A DNA stretch of 64,000 nt from Gibbula magus (taxonomy: Eukaryota; Mollusca; Gastropoda; Trochida; Trochidae). The notes below the pieces were generated by a model. The model made no database searches, had not been told where the DNA came from, and was given only the letters and a program-made list of their open reading frames with translations. The stretch covers positions 7,583,756 to 7,647,755 of the forward strand of contig OW388292.1 in the NCBI GenBank assembly GCA_936450465.1. The letters are read 5' to 3'. The position numbers and the translations under genes are program-made. Positions 12,871 to 25,473 of the stretch are shown here, in pieces (within the stretch, counting starts at the first letter, position 1; each line of letters starts with the position of its first letter).

Positions 12871-15800
12871 TGTATTCTGTTTTAAACCAGCCAAATGATG
12901 TTCATTGTTGCGAAATCATAAGTAAAATAACTCAAACACCATTTATTTTTTAAATAGTTTTTGATACGCCAAGTCTTAAGAAAGGTAACTACAGTGTACA
13001 TGTAGAGGAGCGATTTTATCTTAAATACTCAATAAATTCCTCGGACGACTGCTAACGAAGTGCAAACATATCTCCTTGCTCATTTCTCTGCTCATTGCCA
13101 GTCAGACCAGTCGCTCCCGCCTCATCTTCCCCTCATTTCTCAGTCGCCCGACTGCCGACTGACGTGAGCATATCCCCCAATCTCCCTCTGTAAACAAAGT
13201 GATTTAGGGGCCACCTTCACTCGGGCCACTCATCACTCATTCATTCGATATGCAAACCATTGGGCACAGGGGTCGAACAGCCATCGCTCTTAATTAATTT
13301 ATGTAATTTGTCAAATGTAGATCAATTGGACTGTCTTCGTGAGGATCCCTTACAGAGCACAAACCCGAGTGGATTAAAGAGATTAAGCGGGTGAACGAGT
13401 CCATTATCCGTGTTGTAAGCGACTCTAATGTCGTTGTTGTAAGGGGCATTAGCAAAATCACACCGGAAGAAATGCATAAGCATGTCGCTTATGGCATTGA
13501 TCGATAGGAATCTTTCAATACAATTCCGTGACAGCGTTTTCGAGAAATATTCGATCATTTGATGACGGCTTGCTTTTACAACAACGCACGATGCAAGCTA
13601 ACCAGTTCATCTTGCAAAACAAAACACCTTTTCAAGAATTTAGGTTGACATCTACAAAATCCACAATTGTTTTAGCTCATCAGACCTATAAGACCTGTAT
13701 TTTCCCCCTTTCTAACCCCTCCATCTGAATAGCTGTATCCCAAAGTTGATATTTGGACGCGACAGGGTGTCAACAACTCATACCTTCTTTCGACTTCTCT
13801 CCGGAAACTAGTACTGCTAGGAAGCTCAACTTCTACAAATATTATCTTTGCTGGATGGAGACTAAGATTTGTAAATTTAATTGCCCTAATGACAAACAAT
13901 TAAAAGTGATGCACCCCTTTAATGACTACGATAAAATGGTCAATGATTGGGTGTTGAAGCAGGATGTGGGGAATGTGGTGTGTATGTGGGGCACGAAGGC
14001 ACACATTGCATAACTGCCAAACCTAGTTAATGTTAATAATAAATGCTAAGTTTCTGGGTTAGTGGTTGGAGACAACTGTCCCTCTAGTCTTACACTTTGA
14101 CTCTGAAAAAAAGTATTTTTTCTGAAAATTTACCATTTTATTAAATATTGAAAAGATGACTGTAAGAAATGAAAAAGGCTTCTTTCCAATATTTGTTTTC
14201 AATATTTTTTCAGATATAATTTGTTTTTTTCCAGAGTCTAAGGGTTAGACTACTGTCCCCCATACTCGGTCGAACATTGGGAGATGGTGGTACAGTAAGA
14301 AGAGAAATTTCATGGTTTTGGGAAGGGATAAAAATATTGTTTTGCTTATGGGCACATTCTTAGCTAATTTTAGTGCTGTTCTATTTTTATTATAATAATG
14401 AACATTGTATTACTTATGGAAAGTGCTATTTTTAAGTTTGATCTTCAAATCCGTGGACGACATTGAAACTTTATTTTAGAGCATCGTGAAGGCAAGAGAG
14501 AGAGGGGATGCGGTTTCTTGCATTCCTTACATGTTTACTTTGTATGCATGGTAATTTTGATAAACAGCATGCAATGTTTTTATTTCATTAAAATAATTGA
14601 AGATATCAATACAAAGCAAAAACAAATAAAAGAACGTTCTAAGGTAAACAGTATTTTGTTGTAGAACACGCTATCTTAAATGGAAGGATGCGGCGACGCG
14701 GCTACATTCACAACTTCAAGAAAACCGACACCGCCAAATCGTTTACATCAGTGAATGCCGCCGAAATCCGAAGCTGGCAACCACAGAAGTTTCATATTGT
14801 GTGTTTACCTGTAATTTTCTCTGCTTTTGTGCTGCAAATGGCATATTCCCACTCGGAATAACTCGAGAACGGATAATTTAAGTGTTTCAATGTATTCGTT
14901 TTGTTGACAACTTCGCGTGAAATCCAAAATCCGGAGGCCGATTCATGTGGTCATACGTCAGCATTTCTCCTCTGTAATGGATATTTGTACCCAAATATAT
15001 GCTTGACCATTATATATGTGTACTAAATTTGTATTCAAATTGTCTCTTTAAGTCTATTCGCGTTATCCTGTACAGAGTGGAAATATACTTAATTGACAAA
15101 GAACAGACAACAGACATACTCAGCCTGTTTGACCCGTATAATTGTCCATATATAGATGTACATGTACATAACATTATCAATCTATCTATAGGACCCTATC
15201 TATAGGCCCACAACTCTGTCAAACTAGTTCTTTATTTATTAAGAAGTCTCTTTATTGACACTTTGTCTCGCAACGGTGACATTTAGCACACGTCAGCTGT
15301 TTCATCTTTTAAACAATACAAACATATGCAATCATTAGTCAAGCGTTTCCCTTCTTAGTTCCTTATTCTAACGGTTTGTACTTGAATACGTAATGGCTGT
15401 CAAACGTTTCTTCAATATTTCCACTGTGCATTGTTCTTAATTGATAAGAATTAAACATTCAATTATACCAAAGACATTTTTGTCCGACCGATTACGAAAG
15501 TTCAGTGCCGAATTACAAGCGATTTTGGGGTTTTGTGATTTTCTTTTACAAATTTCTGTATTTTTCAGTCATTTTCTAAGATCTGCATTTGTCCGACCGA
15601 TTGCTGAAAAACTATTTATCCAATTATTTTCAAACTCTTCACACATCTTCTACACTACTAGGAGAGGTGCTTAATTACAACCGATTTTGTTTACAAGTTT
15701 CTGTATATTGCTTATATAGTCGTACTCTTACATCTCAATCAGTCTCGGACCGAATACGACGAACATGGTTTAGATTGAACACTCATAATTACATACTACA

Positions 15801-16640
15801 TTATCCATGTATAAATTTGATGCAGCTATATGAAATCATGCCAGTTTACTTTGTTGTAACATAAAGAGATTCCACATGAAGGGTTCGGGGTATTAGCGAG
15901 CCACGCTCACTTTTATTTTTTTAATTCACAAATAATTTATAACAAATGAAAGTGGCTCCTTTAACTGACACGTGTAACCGGCTCTTGAAATGCACATTTC
16001 GGTCAAATACAGAGCAGACTCAAGGGTATGTGGTTTTATTCATTCACGAAAGGAATATGAATCGGACACAAGTTGTCCCACATAGAAACGTTCTCCTTTA
16101 GAACTATCCGAATCACTCGATCCTTTACCAAGTGTGCATGCACGTGTAACTTCATGGTGATGATCACACTCGTCTGGATGCTGCAAAACATTAGCTTCTC
16201 TCTTCACGTTTATTTTCCCAGCTACTCTTGCCTCTGCAGTTTGTTAAGGTGAGGGGTGAAAAGGTCGATTGCCACGATTGAGCCTGTATATTGGTTAAAT
16301 TAGGAAAATGATGAGAACATTAATCACTGTGGTTCCATCTTGTACCCTTGTCTACCAACTCGCTTCAGGTTTGTTGTTATTCCATTTCTTACTTTAATAC
16401 TCTTTAAACATGTAAACCTTGTTTTGTTTTAGGGTTTGAGTACGTGAGTTAAATTGACAATCATTCCTTTAAATGAGAGTATCATTTTAATAAGAGACTA
16501 AGCTAAACTAACTAACATAAACACATTGTACCAATCTGATACAGGTGACGACATTTCAACCACAATAACCGTATGCCTCTTCTTCCTCCCTCAAGTGAAG
16601 CAGGAAGAGTTAGTCCAGACTAGCCGGCAGTTCAACAAAA
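12871..16640. other. Intron 1 stretch, mostly unassigned
   Basis: It contains one foldback (14085-14268) and a diverged two-to-three-copy repeat around 15478-15760. In the latter, TTTGTCCGACCGATT recurs at about 15478 and 15588, and a TTACAAxCGATTTTG segment recurs at about 15515 and 15675. The 86-codon frame at 13753-14013 shows no known protein. Nothing else was recognised. Confidence 0.45.
14085..14268. mobile_element. Short foldback element (MITE-like), about 180 bp
   Basis: An imperfect inverted repeat of about 28 bp pairs the region near 14091-14118 (CTTTGACTCTGAAAAAAAG) with 14231-14262 (CCAGAGTCTAAGGGTTAGAC). The core GACTCTG is followed by an A run. The interior is AT-rich. No convincing target duplication was found, so it may be a degraded MITE or a chance fold. 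Confidence 0.5.
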
Positions 16641-16642
16641 TG

Positions 16643-16835
16643 AAGCGCTTCGTAGCGCTCATTGATCGCTCAATGTAGCGCTCAATGAGCGCTTCTTCTC
16701 TCTTGAACGACACAGTGCAAATTCCTCGAAATTTGCTCGCCTTGCTACCTAGCGCTACATTGAGCAATCGCGTTCAAGAGAGGTTTAAAAGTAATCGCTA
16801 ATTGAGCGATTACTTTGAAACCTATCTTGAACACG
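16643..16835. repeat. Multi-hairpin foldback with repeated AGCGCT palindromes
   Basis: AGCGCT and reverse-complementary TCAATG/CATTGA blocks alternate between 16643 and 16696, forming a hairpin bounded by GAAGCGCT and AGCGCTTC. CTCTCTTGAACG (16699-16710) pairs with CGTTCAAGAGAG (16771-16782). AAGTAATCGCT (16789-16799) pairs with the AGCGATTACTT ending near 16815. A partial GTTCAAGA copy also lies near the end (16825-16832, inverted). This nested symmetry suggests a foldback transposable element. Confidence 0.65.
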
Positions 16836-16839
16836 GCCC

Positions 16840-17282
16840 AGGTAACCCACACACCCTTGGGTTGCTGCTTCACATGCTAAAGACGTTAAAATTAGGGACG
16901 GCCCCCTGACTTGAGCGACTTCAAAATGACATAGCTGCTAACAACCTCGGTCATTCCGAGCTTGAGGTATATTCGATAACGCTGGTTGGATTCTGCGAAT
17001 ATTGTTTCAACACACCGAACTTCTTTTAAAGAAAGGGAGACAAAATTATTCAATTGACTTAACTTAGACAAGTTTCCAATAGAAATGTTTCGACTTACAT
17101 GTGTCAATTGGTGTCAGATACTGGTTCTTAGACAAACCTTCGCCGACATGCTGGACATGACGTGCAGTTATTAGAGCGGTTTGATCCTTTCGTGTACCTG
17201 CGATTATTTATTCATATAGACATTCACTTCTTAATAATCACTTTAACCTATTTGTTTCAGTATAACGGTCTGATGCCTGGAG

Positions 17283-17379
<97 letters not shown>

Positions 17380-19050
17380 CTCTGGCTTAATCTGCAAGAT
17401 CAACTTTCGATTACGTGAACTCCTTGTAGCATGCTATGTCCCTTTGATATATGATAAGAAACTAAAAATATAATTTAGTAAAAAGGTTACAAAATATTCA
17501 TCGCTCATTTTCAATTAAACTGCTGTACCACACAAACAGCGTGGCTGGGCTGCATGAAGACGGACAATCTCCGGACAGCCCTATCATCACACCATTAATA
17601 ATCGAGTTTCTGGAGTGACGTCAAACACATGAAATACCTTTCTGTTGTGTTTAGGGCTTGCGTAATGAAATACGTAGACCATCAACACACACCGAGGCAT
17701 ATGTCTTGTGTAATAAGCTAACGTCCCATATCTTATAATGGTGTTCATATTGAATATAGTCAAAACAAGAAAATAAGAATTTCAATTTTCAGATGGAGAA
17801 CAGAAACTCATAGTTAAACTTATCGCGTTGAACTAAATTAATCATGTAATTTTCTAAAGTACATGAACTAAATATATTGAAATTGGAATGATAATTTAAC
17901 AAATCGAAATTGTACCTTTATGATCAAGGATAATAAGACATTCATTGTATAGCGCCAAACTACCATCAAATTAATGCGCTCATTGCGCTTTAGCCAAAAC
18001 ATATGCAGTTTTATCAATTAGGTCTTAAGTATTTGGCCTTCACTCGAGCAAACCGTCTAGACGAAAAAAACTTTTGTTAAAAGGTATCTCACTCACACAT
18101 GTAAACCGCTTAATGTGTTTAGTTACATAATTCATATCTTACGGATTTGTACACTGTGTTTGACATAACATGGAGATATGACATAATACGAGAGTATTCC
18201 ATTAGGCAAGCTAACCAATCAGAACAAAGTATCTTGTCGTATTCCACCTCTGTCGGGTCTGTGTCTTGCATCAAGAGTATCAGCCGGGAAACACAATTCC
18301 TCACCATTAATAATATGTTATTTAACAAGTTTGGACTTCGATCCGATAACACAAATCTTGAAATAGCCCAGAGGAGACTGTGGATACATAAATCAGCACT
18401 AACACATCGGGCGGACAGTAATGGCTTGATATGACGTTTTTAAAGATTTATGCATATTTAGCGATTATGTGCATATTTTTTTAGATAAAGTGCGAAATAA
18501 AATGATTGATATGAGTAGGCTCAACAGAAAGTATTTTTCAACCTCTAATGAACGTTGTCCCAATTGTCTATATTCCCAAGTACCCGAGTTTTAAAATTCC
18601 TGAACTTATTTTAATCGAACAATGGCTGTAAAACATGTACATGTATTGTTTATTTCTTTGAGTGTTCAGCTTCATACATATAATTAGGTAATCTCTTTAT
18701 CTACGTATAGGTAGCGGGGAGCTGAATGTTTGACTGACAGTTATTAGCAATAACAGTCATGGCGTGATACTCGTGGCATGTTTGATGAGCAGTTTTCTTG
18801 AAATGCATTCATAATGTTTCTCAGATGATAACACACCCGGGAACCTGTCGTGTTTCTCATGTATCATAGCTCTTCCATGTTAGTATAATGGTCGATGATC
18901 ACGTGATCGTTGACTAGTTATGAGCAGTGGAGCATATTTTCCACATACAAATATATTTCTTTTTTCAATTTTCGTTTCTTATTCCATTTTAATAGTTTCA
19001 AAACAAAACGTTTTCGCACCCCAGTTCCACTAGATAGACAGGTAGACCGA
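16840..19050. other. Intron 1 stretch around a TA microsatellite
   Basis: Apart from the TA run at 17284-17377, no gene, RNA or transposon was recognised. The 95-codon frame at 18147-18434 shows no family motif. Confidence 0.4.
17284..17377. repeat. (TA)n dinucleotide microsatellite, about 47 repeats
   Basis: An uninterrupted alternating T-A run of about 94 bases. It is likely to be length-variable and can extrude as a cruciform. The tyrosine-isoleucine frame across it is an artefact. Confidence 0.98.
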
Positions 19051-19052
19051 AA

Positions 19053-20530
19053 TCACTGGTCACGTACGGTATTCAACAGTACGATGTCACTGGTCACGTA
19101 CGGTATTCATCAGAACGATATGACTGGTCACGTACGGTATTCGTCACTACGATATCACTTGTCACGTACGGTATTTGTCAGTACGATATTACTGGTCACG
19201 TACGGTATTCGTCACTACGATATCACTGTTCACGTACGATATTCGTCACTACGATATCACTGGTCACGTACGGTATTCGTCACTTCGATATCACTGGTCA
19301 CGTACGATATTCGTCACTACGATATCACTTGTCAGGTACGGTATTCGTCACTACGATATCACTGGTTACGTAAGGTATTCATTAGAACGATATCACTGGT
19401 CACGTACGGTATTCGTCACTACGATATCACTTGTCACGTACGGTATTTGTCAGTACGATATCACTGGTCACGTACGGTATTCGTCACTACGATATCACTT
19501 GTCAGGTACGGTATTCGTCACTACGATATCACTGGTTACGTACGGTATTCATCAGTACGATATGACTGGTCACGTACGGTATTCGTCACTACGATATCAT
19601 TGGTCACGTACGGTATTTGTCTGTACGATATCATTGGTGACGTACAGTATTCATCAGTACGATGTCACTGGTCGCATACGGTATTCGTCAGTACGATATC
19701 ACTGGTCACGTACGGTATTCATCAGTACGATATTACTGGTCGCATACCGTATTCATCATTACGATATCACTGGTCACGTGCGGTATTAATCACTACGATA
19801 TCACTGGTCACGTACGGTATTCGTCACTACGATATCACTGGTCGCATACAGTATTCGTCAGTTATCACTGGTCATGTACGGTATTCGTCAGTACGATATT
19901 ACTGGTCACGTACGGTATTCGTCAGTATTATATCACTGGTCATGTACGGTATTCGTCAGTACGATGTTACTGGTCACGTACGGTATTCAACAGTACGATA
20001 TCACTGGTCACGTACGGTATTCGTCACTACGATATCACTGGTCGCATACAGTATTCGTCAGTTATCACTGGTCACGTACGGTATTCATCAGTACGATATC
20101 ACTGGTCATGTACGGTATTCGTCAGTACGATATTACTGGTCACGTACGGTATTCGTCAGTATTATATCACTGGTCATGTACGGTATTCGTCAGTACGATA
20201 TTACTGGTCACGTACGGTATTCGTCAGTATTATATCACTGGTCATGTACGGTATTCGTCAGTACGATATTACTGGTCACGTACGGTATTCAACAGTACGA
20301 TATCACTGGTCACGTACGGTATTCGTCACTACGATATCAAAGGTCACGTACGGTATTCGTCACTTCGATATCACTGGTCACGTACGATATTCGTCACTAC
20401 GATATCACTGGTCACGTACGGTATTAGTCACTTCGATATCACTGGTCACATACGATATTCGTCACTTCGATATCACTGGTCACGTACGGTATTCATCAGG
20501 GCGATATCACTGATCACGTCACTCGTCAGT
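19053..20530. repeat. CpG-rich minisatellite, 34-bp units, about 43 copies
   Basis: Units contain CACTGGTCACGTACGGTATT then CGTCACTACGATAT, with copies 34 bp apart (for example 19054 and 19088). Variants interchange CATCAGTACGATAT, CGTCAGTATTATAT and GCATACGGTATT. A few units are shortened (near 19860 and 20060), where GTTATCACTGG replaces the full sequence. A block at about 19868-19960 recurs at about 20100-20240, showing higher-order duplication. Each unit keeps several CpGs. Frames of 204-505 codons are artefacts of a stop-free unit. Confidence 0.97.
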
Positions 20531-22185
20531 ATGTCATTATAATCAACCGGATGCGTTACAGACATAAAATAATATATTCAGATGACAATAAATCCAAATT
20601 CAGGTAGCTTTGTTCAATAACAGTCTTGCTGGAGGCGGAAATCGTCTCGTTTCTCATTTCAGCCAAAGAGAAAGTACAAGTTTTTTTTTTTTTTTTTTAT
20701 ATTTTAACTCCTTAATGAAATCTTGAAACTTTAGTTTGAATGAGCGAATGGCCATTACTTGTAAACATGTTTTGATAAAACTACATTTTGATAAACACGA
20801 TCATTAAGAAACATCGAGCTATTGTTACCTGAGTAAACTGCTACTGATCACAGATGAATGTCCTGAGGTGTGGAAATAATTACCTGAATGTGACGCAATT
20901 ACCTCGCAGAGTAGTCACGGTGAATCTAGGCCGAGAGACACTCTACAGACGAAGAGATCATCTTAATGTTTGCAATTTGATGTAGAAAGGGTTTGTCAAG
21001 TATGAATCGGGACTTCGCATAAAGAAAGTATAGTTGATCTATCGCGAGGCAGCACTAGTGACGACATTCAAGTAATAGATAAATATTGACATCTACATGT
21101 GCATCTTAATACGTAATGTGCAAACTTCCTTGAAGGTACGCTACGTAAACATGCATGTGTTAAAGAACTTGCAACATTAAGTGAATGGAAGATAATGTAA
21201 ATCAATTGTTTAAAAAAAATATTGGACCATCTGTAATCAACCTTCTCCATACTGTTATATCCTGTTCAAAGTGCATTGATGATTGCCAGTAACTCTGATC
21301 TGGTCCAACTTACGTACATGACGCTTGGAGGTTGCCTTCCGCATAACCTTTATACCAGGCTTACTTCTGGGTAAACAGAGCTGTATTGGGAGGAAGATAT
21401 CTTGGCCGAGGTGACACACAGTTGCGTTCAAATTGTCAAATTACCCAGCCATGAAGTTGTTCACTCATCCATGGACAAACCGGTCCCATCCGTGATGAAC
21501 TGTATATACTCACGTGCTAAAGAAACGCCACCATACATAATACAAGATATTGCAATCCACGTGCGGTACATATGACTGAAACAGAGTTACACCAACTCTT
21601 CAGATTAAACAAATTTGAATTTTCCAAATTTTATCATATATCAAACATTTTAAGAAATTGGCATTTTCGAGACGAGAAAGAAGAGTTCTTGACTTGTTTC
21701 AACAAACTTTAGTCAAAGAATGTTATTTATGTCAACATATTTTATTAACTAAATTTCTACAGTTTATACATTCAAACATACCGGCCAAAAACATTTTGAA
21801 AAAGCGATATCAGCAAAAAGAAGTATCTGCCATACTCTGATGTATGATATTTTCTGAGCCTCTTAAAGAAACGTGTGTCTATCGAGCACATTTAATATCT
21901 ACTTTCTCCGACATTAGTATACTTTCTTTAAAATGTGGAGAAGATTCTTTTGCACGTGAGTTTACTTGTTGGTATAGCTAAGTTCTTAGTACCATTTGCC
22001 AGCAGACTGCCTACCTTAATATCACCTTTTCCTCAAAACGCAGATTATATTTAGCTTTTCCGGCAATAGTGATACACAAATATTTATGAAAAAAGAAAAC
22101 TCATAAGTAAATTAACGCTTATAATGAATGTGTCTTCTTTTAACCTATGGTCACGTGTTGAAGAAACCAAGTTCACTGGCATTTG
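20531..22185. other. Intron 1 stretch, unassigned
   Basis: A T run of about 18 bases lies near 20681-20698. No gene or element was recognised; the small open frames at 21068-21250 and 21658-21840 are unsupported. Confidence 0.4.
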
Positions 22186-23297
22186 TTCACTGGGATACAA
22201 TTGGTCAGATATACGCTACTGTTATGTTCACTGGGATACAATTGGTCAGATATACGCTACTGGTATGTTCACTGGTATACAATTGGTCAGATATACGCTA
22301 CTGGTATGTTCACTGGTATACAATTGGTCAGATATACGCTACTGTTATGTTCACTGGTATACAATTGGTCAGATATACGCTACTGGTATGTTCACTGGTA
22401 TACAATTGGTCAGATATACGCTACTGGTATGTTCACTGGTATACAATTGGTCAGATATACGCTACTGTTATGTTCACTGGTATACAATTGGTCAGATATA
22501 CGCTACTGGTATGTTCACTGGTATACAATTGGTCAGATATACGCTACTGTTATGTTCACTGGTATACAATTGGTCAGATATACGCTACTGTTATGTTCAC
22601 TGGTATACAATTGGTCAGATATACGCTACTGTTATGTTCACTGGTATACAATTGGTCAGATATACGCTACTGTTATGTTCACTGGTATACAATTGGTCAG
22701 ATATACGCTACTGGTATGTTCACTGGTATACAATTGGTCAGATATACGCTACTGGTATGTTCACTGGTATACAATTGGTCAGATATACGCTACTGGTATG
22801 TTCACTGGTATACAATTGGTCAGATATACGCTACTGGTATGTTCACTGGTATACAATTGGTCAGATGTACGCTACTGGTATGTTCACTGGTATACAATTG
22901 GTCAGATATACGCTACTGTTATGTTTACTGGTATACAATTGGTCAGATATACGCTACTGTTATGTTCACTGGTATACAATTGGTCAGATATACGCTACTG
23001 GTATGTTCACTGGTATACAATTGGTCAGATATACGCTACTGTTATGTTCACTGGTATACAATTGGTCAGATAAACGCTACTGTTATGTTCACTGGTATAC
23101 AATTGGTCAGATATACGCTACTGTTATGTTCACTGGGATACAATTGGTCAGATATACGCTACTGTTATGTTCACTGGGATACAATTGGTCAGATATACGC
23201 TACTGTTATGTTCACTGGGATACAATTGGTCAGATATACGCTACTGTTATGTTCACTGGTATACAATTGGTCAGATATACGGTACTGTTATGTTCAC
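22186..23297. repeat. Highly homogeneous minisatellite, 41-bp units, about 27 copies
   Basis: Units contain TTCACTGGTATACAATTGGT then CAGATATACGCTACTGGTATG, repeating every 41 bp (for example 22268 and 22309). Almost all variation is at two positions: GGTATAC or GGGATAC, and CTGGTATG or CTGTTATG. The GGGATAC type sits at both ends (22190-22235 and 23128-23225). All three + frames stay open for 296-440 codons because 41 is not a multiple of three and the unit lacks stops; they are not genes. Confidence 0.98.
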
Positions 23298-24774
23298 GCA
23301 CCTGCCAGTCAGTACCGGTCGAGTGCACGTGTCATGTTAAAGTTCTTCTCCAACTGCCGAGAATCACTAATTGGCCTCGTCCGGGTAAACTCACCTATCG
23401 AGAACGTCCGGATTATTAATCATTTTCGAATCGCGATTCACGGAGCATGATGGTTAATTAACTAGCCACTTGGCAGAGTATCGGATTCGGAGTAACGATG
23501 ACCAAAACAGACATGTATCGGTACAAGGCCTGCAATTTGTAGTATCGGTTTTCCGCCAGAGATTCGCTTGAGTGAAAACCCAAATATTTGTTCGCCGCTG
23601 GATGATCTGATCACAACCCGCTCTGACATCTTTGTTCGTTTTTGGTCGAGGGTTTATGTTAAAATGATAACCCTTGCCTTGGGCGGGTCGAAATATGATT
23701 CGGGTTTTATTTCATAGTGTGTGGAAGATATTTGCTGTGTTTATAAAACCACTGAACCACGGCGTTTTCATATTCTCGTTCAATATAAGTTGTAGAAGTA
23801 GTAGTTTGTATTTAATTTTAACACGCACAAGTACATTTTAAATATAATACAGCAATAAACAATTTACCATGCGTCTAGCCAAAACCTTGCTTATGAGACA
23901 CTAAAAGCACATATTTTGCAAAAATTAATATTTGATAACAAGTGCTAAAATCATGTAGATGACATTTCTCGTCGTTTACACATATGTAAAATAAAAGAAG
24001 CTACAATATTTTGCTTTCTCTTCATTCATAAGAAATAAAAAAAATCAATATCATTTAAGTTATAAAAGAGACAATTACACTTTGGGGCAGCTTGAAACAA
24101 AATAAATCGTAAATCCTCATAAAAGTTACATTTATTAAAAAGGGCAAAAAGTAGTCCTCTCATGGGCATCACTAGTCAAAGATGTTGAAGTGCCTGTTAC
24201 ATACCGTCAGTCAGTCAGTATAGCAATGTTGAGGTCACATTATAGGTCATGTCATCATGCAGGTGTTCCTTCAGATTGGCACGGGTATTCTGATCATTCC
24301 TCAATTCTGCAGTGAATGCATATACATCGTCGCTTTGTTACATAACCAGTAGAATAACGGATGTCATGCGGTGTCAAACTACCTCTTACTAAAACATGCA
24401 AACACGAACCACAACCATTTAGAACCGGAAGTCAGCGACTAGTGACCTGATATCGCAGTGCTACAATCAGCAGACACGGATTCCTTTCCAGAACACAACC
24501 ACGTCCATACATCCAATGTTTGGAGTATAACTGTGGTAGCAAGCTTCGAGATAACCGAGGTTGAATCGTAGTAGACAAATACATCGCGTTATGGTATGAT
24601 CGGCGGGTTCTCAAGTTGACGTATTAGATGTAATACGCAATTTAGCACTTTTTGTAAAACATGCTGTTATCCATAGAAGCAACTTATTATATCAATTGTG
24701 AATATTGTTCTGTTCTGTATAACATTTGTACATAAACAACACATGTATGTAATATTTGTATATGGGCTGGAGGC
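23298..24774. other. Intron 1 stretch, unassigned
   Basis: AT-rich sequence with no recognised exon, RNA gene or transposon. Confidence 0.4.
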
Positions 24775-25315
24775 CTAAATGCAATAAATATCTTTTGACT
24801 TTGACTTGACTAAATCCTGTACTTGTGGGTCCATGGCTTGCACTCGGCGTTCAATCATATCCCAAATGTGTTCAAGTGGATTGATATCCGGGCTCATGGC
24901 AGACCAAGGAAGTTTAGATACTGCAAACTTCTTTAGAAAACCAATCAAAGGTCGAGGACGGTGAGGCCGAGCGTTATCATTCATGAATACAGGACAAGTG
25001 GCCAATTAATGATTGTCAAAATGTGGCACAAAAACGGGCTGCAGAATTTCCCGGTTGTAACAATCGCCATTGAGATTACCTCTTGAGCTTACAACCATGA
25101 GAGATGCATCCCCCGACCATTACAGATCCAACAACGAATGGGACTGATGCGTGGATGTTCTTTGGTGCATATGCTGTGGTTTGACGATATTTCTGGACAA
25201 GGCGGCTTATCACAGTGTGGTGAATGTCCAACTGTCGTCCAATAGCTCTACAAGACATTCCGGTGGAACTCATTCCAATAATCTTTTTTCTTCAGGGGGT
25301 CTCCTTTCGAGCCAT
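24775..25315 (-). pseudogene. Tc1-family transposase pseudogene, internally deleted
   Basis: On the - strand a start MARKETP is followed by a stop/frameshift, then IIGMSSTGMSCRAIGRQLDI and SRLVQKYRQTT, the Tc1 helix-turn-helix. The sequence then jumps to VVGSVMVGGCISHG, late in the catalytic core. About 200 residues with the first catalytic Asp are therefore deleted. After a frameshift comes GNLNGDCYNREILQPVFVPH, a stop, then FMNDNARPH (second Asp) and SPDINPLEHIWD (catalytic Glu). No clear terminal inverted repeats were found. It is a dead DNA transposon copy. Confidence 0.92.
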
Positions 25316-25473
25316 GTTCAGAGGTAATGACACAATCATTTGACAATTTCCAAGATTTATACTGATTTCAAGAACGATTTAAAACTGCAATTTCAGAAAT
25401 TCGTGGGTGGTGTGCTTCGAATGCATTGTGGGGTGTGTTTGTGCGATTGACCTCACAGAAAACCCGAACACTG

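Noticed and set aside
11836..12953. Leucine/serine-rich frames of up to 289 codons
   Set aside because: Translation of a 31-bp pyrimidine-rich minisatellite.
18910..20542. Open frames of up to 505 codons on the + strand
   Set aside because: They are read through a 34-bp tandem array whose unit has no stop. The protein repeat has no known fold and no start or splice context.
22124..23450. Three overlapping + frames of 296-440 codons
   Set aside because: All three frames are open because the 41-bp unit lacks stops. Simultaneous openness in all frames is the mark of a repeat artefact.
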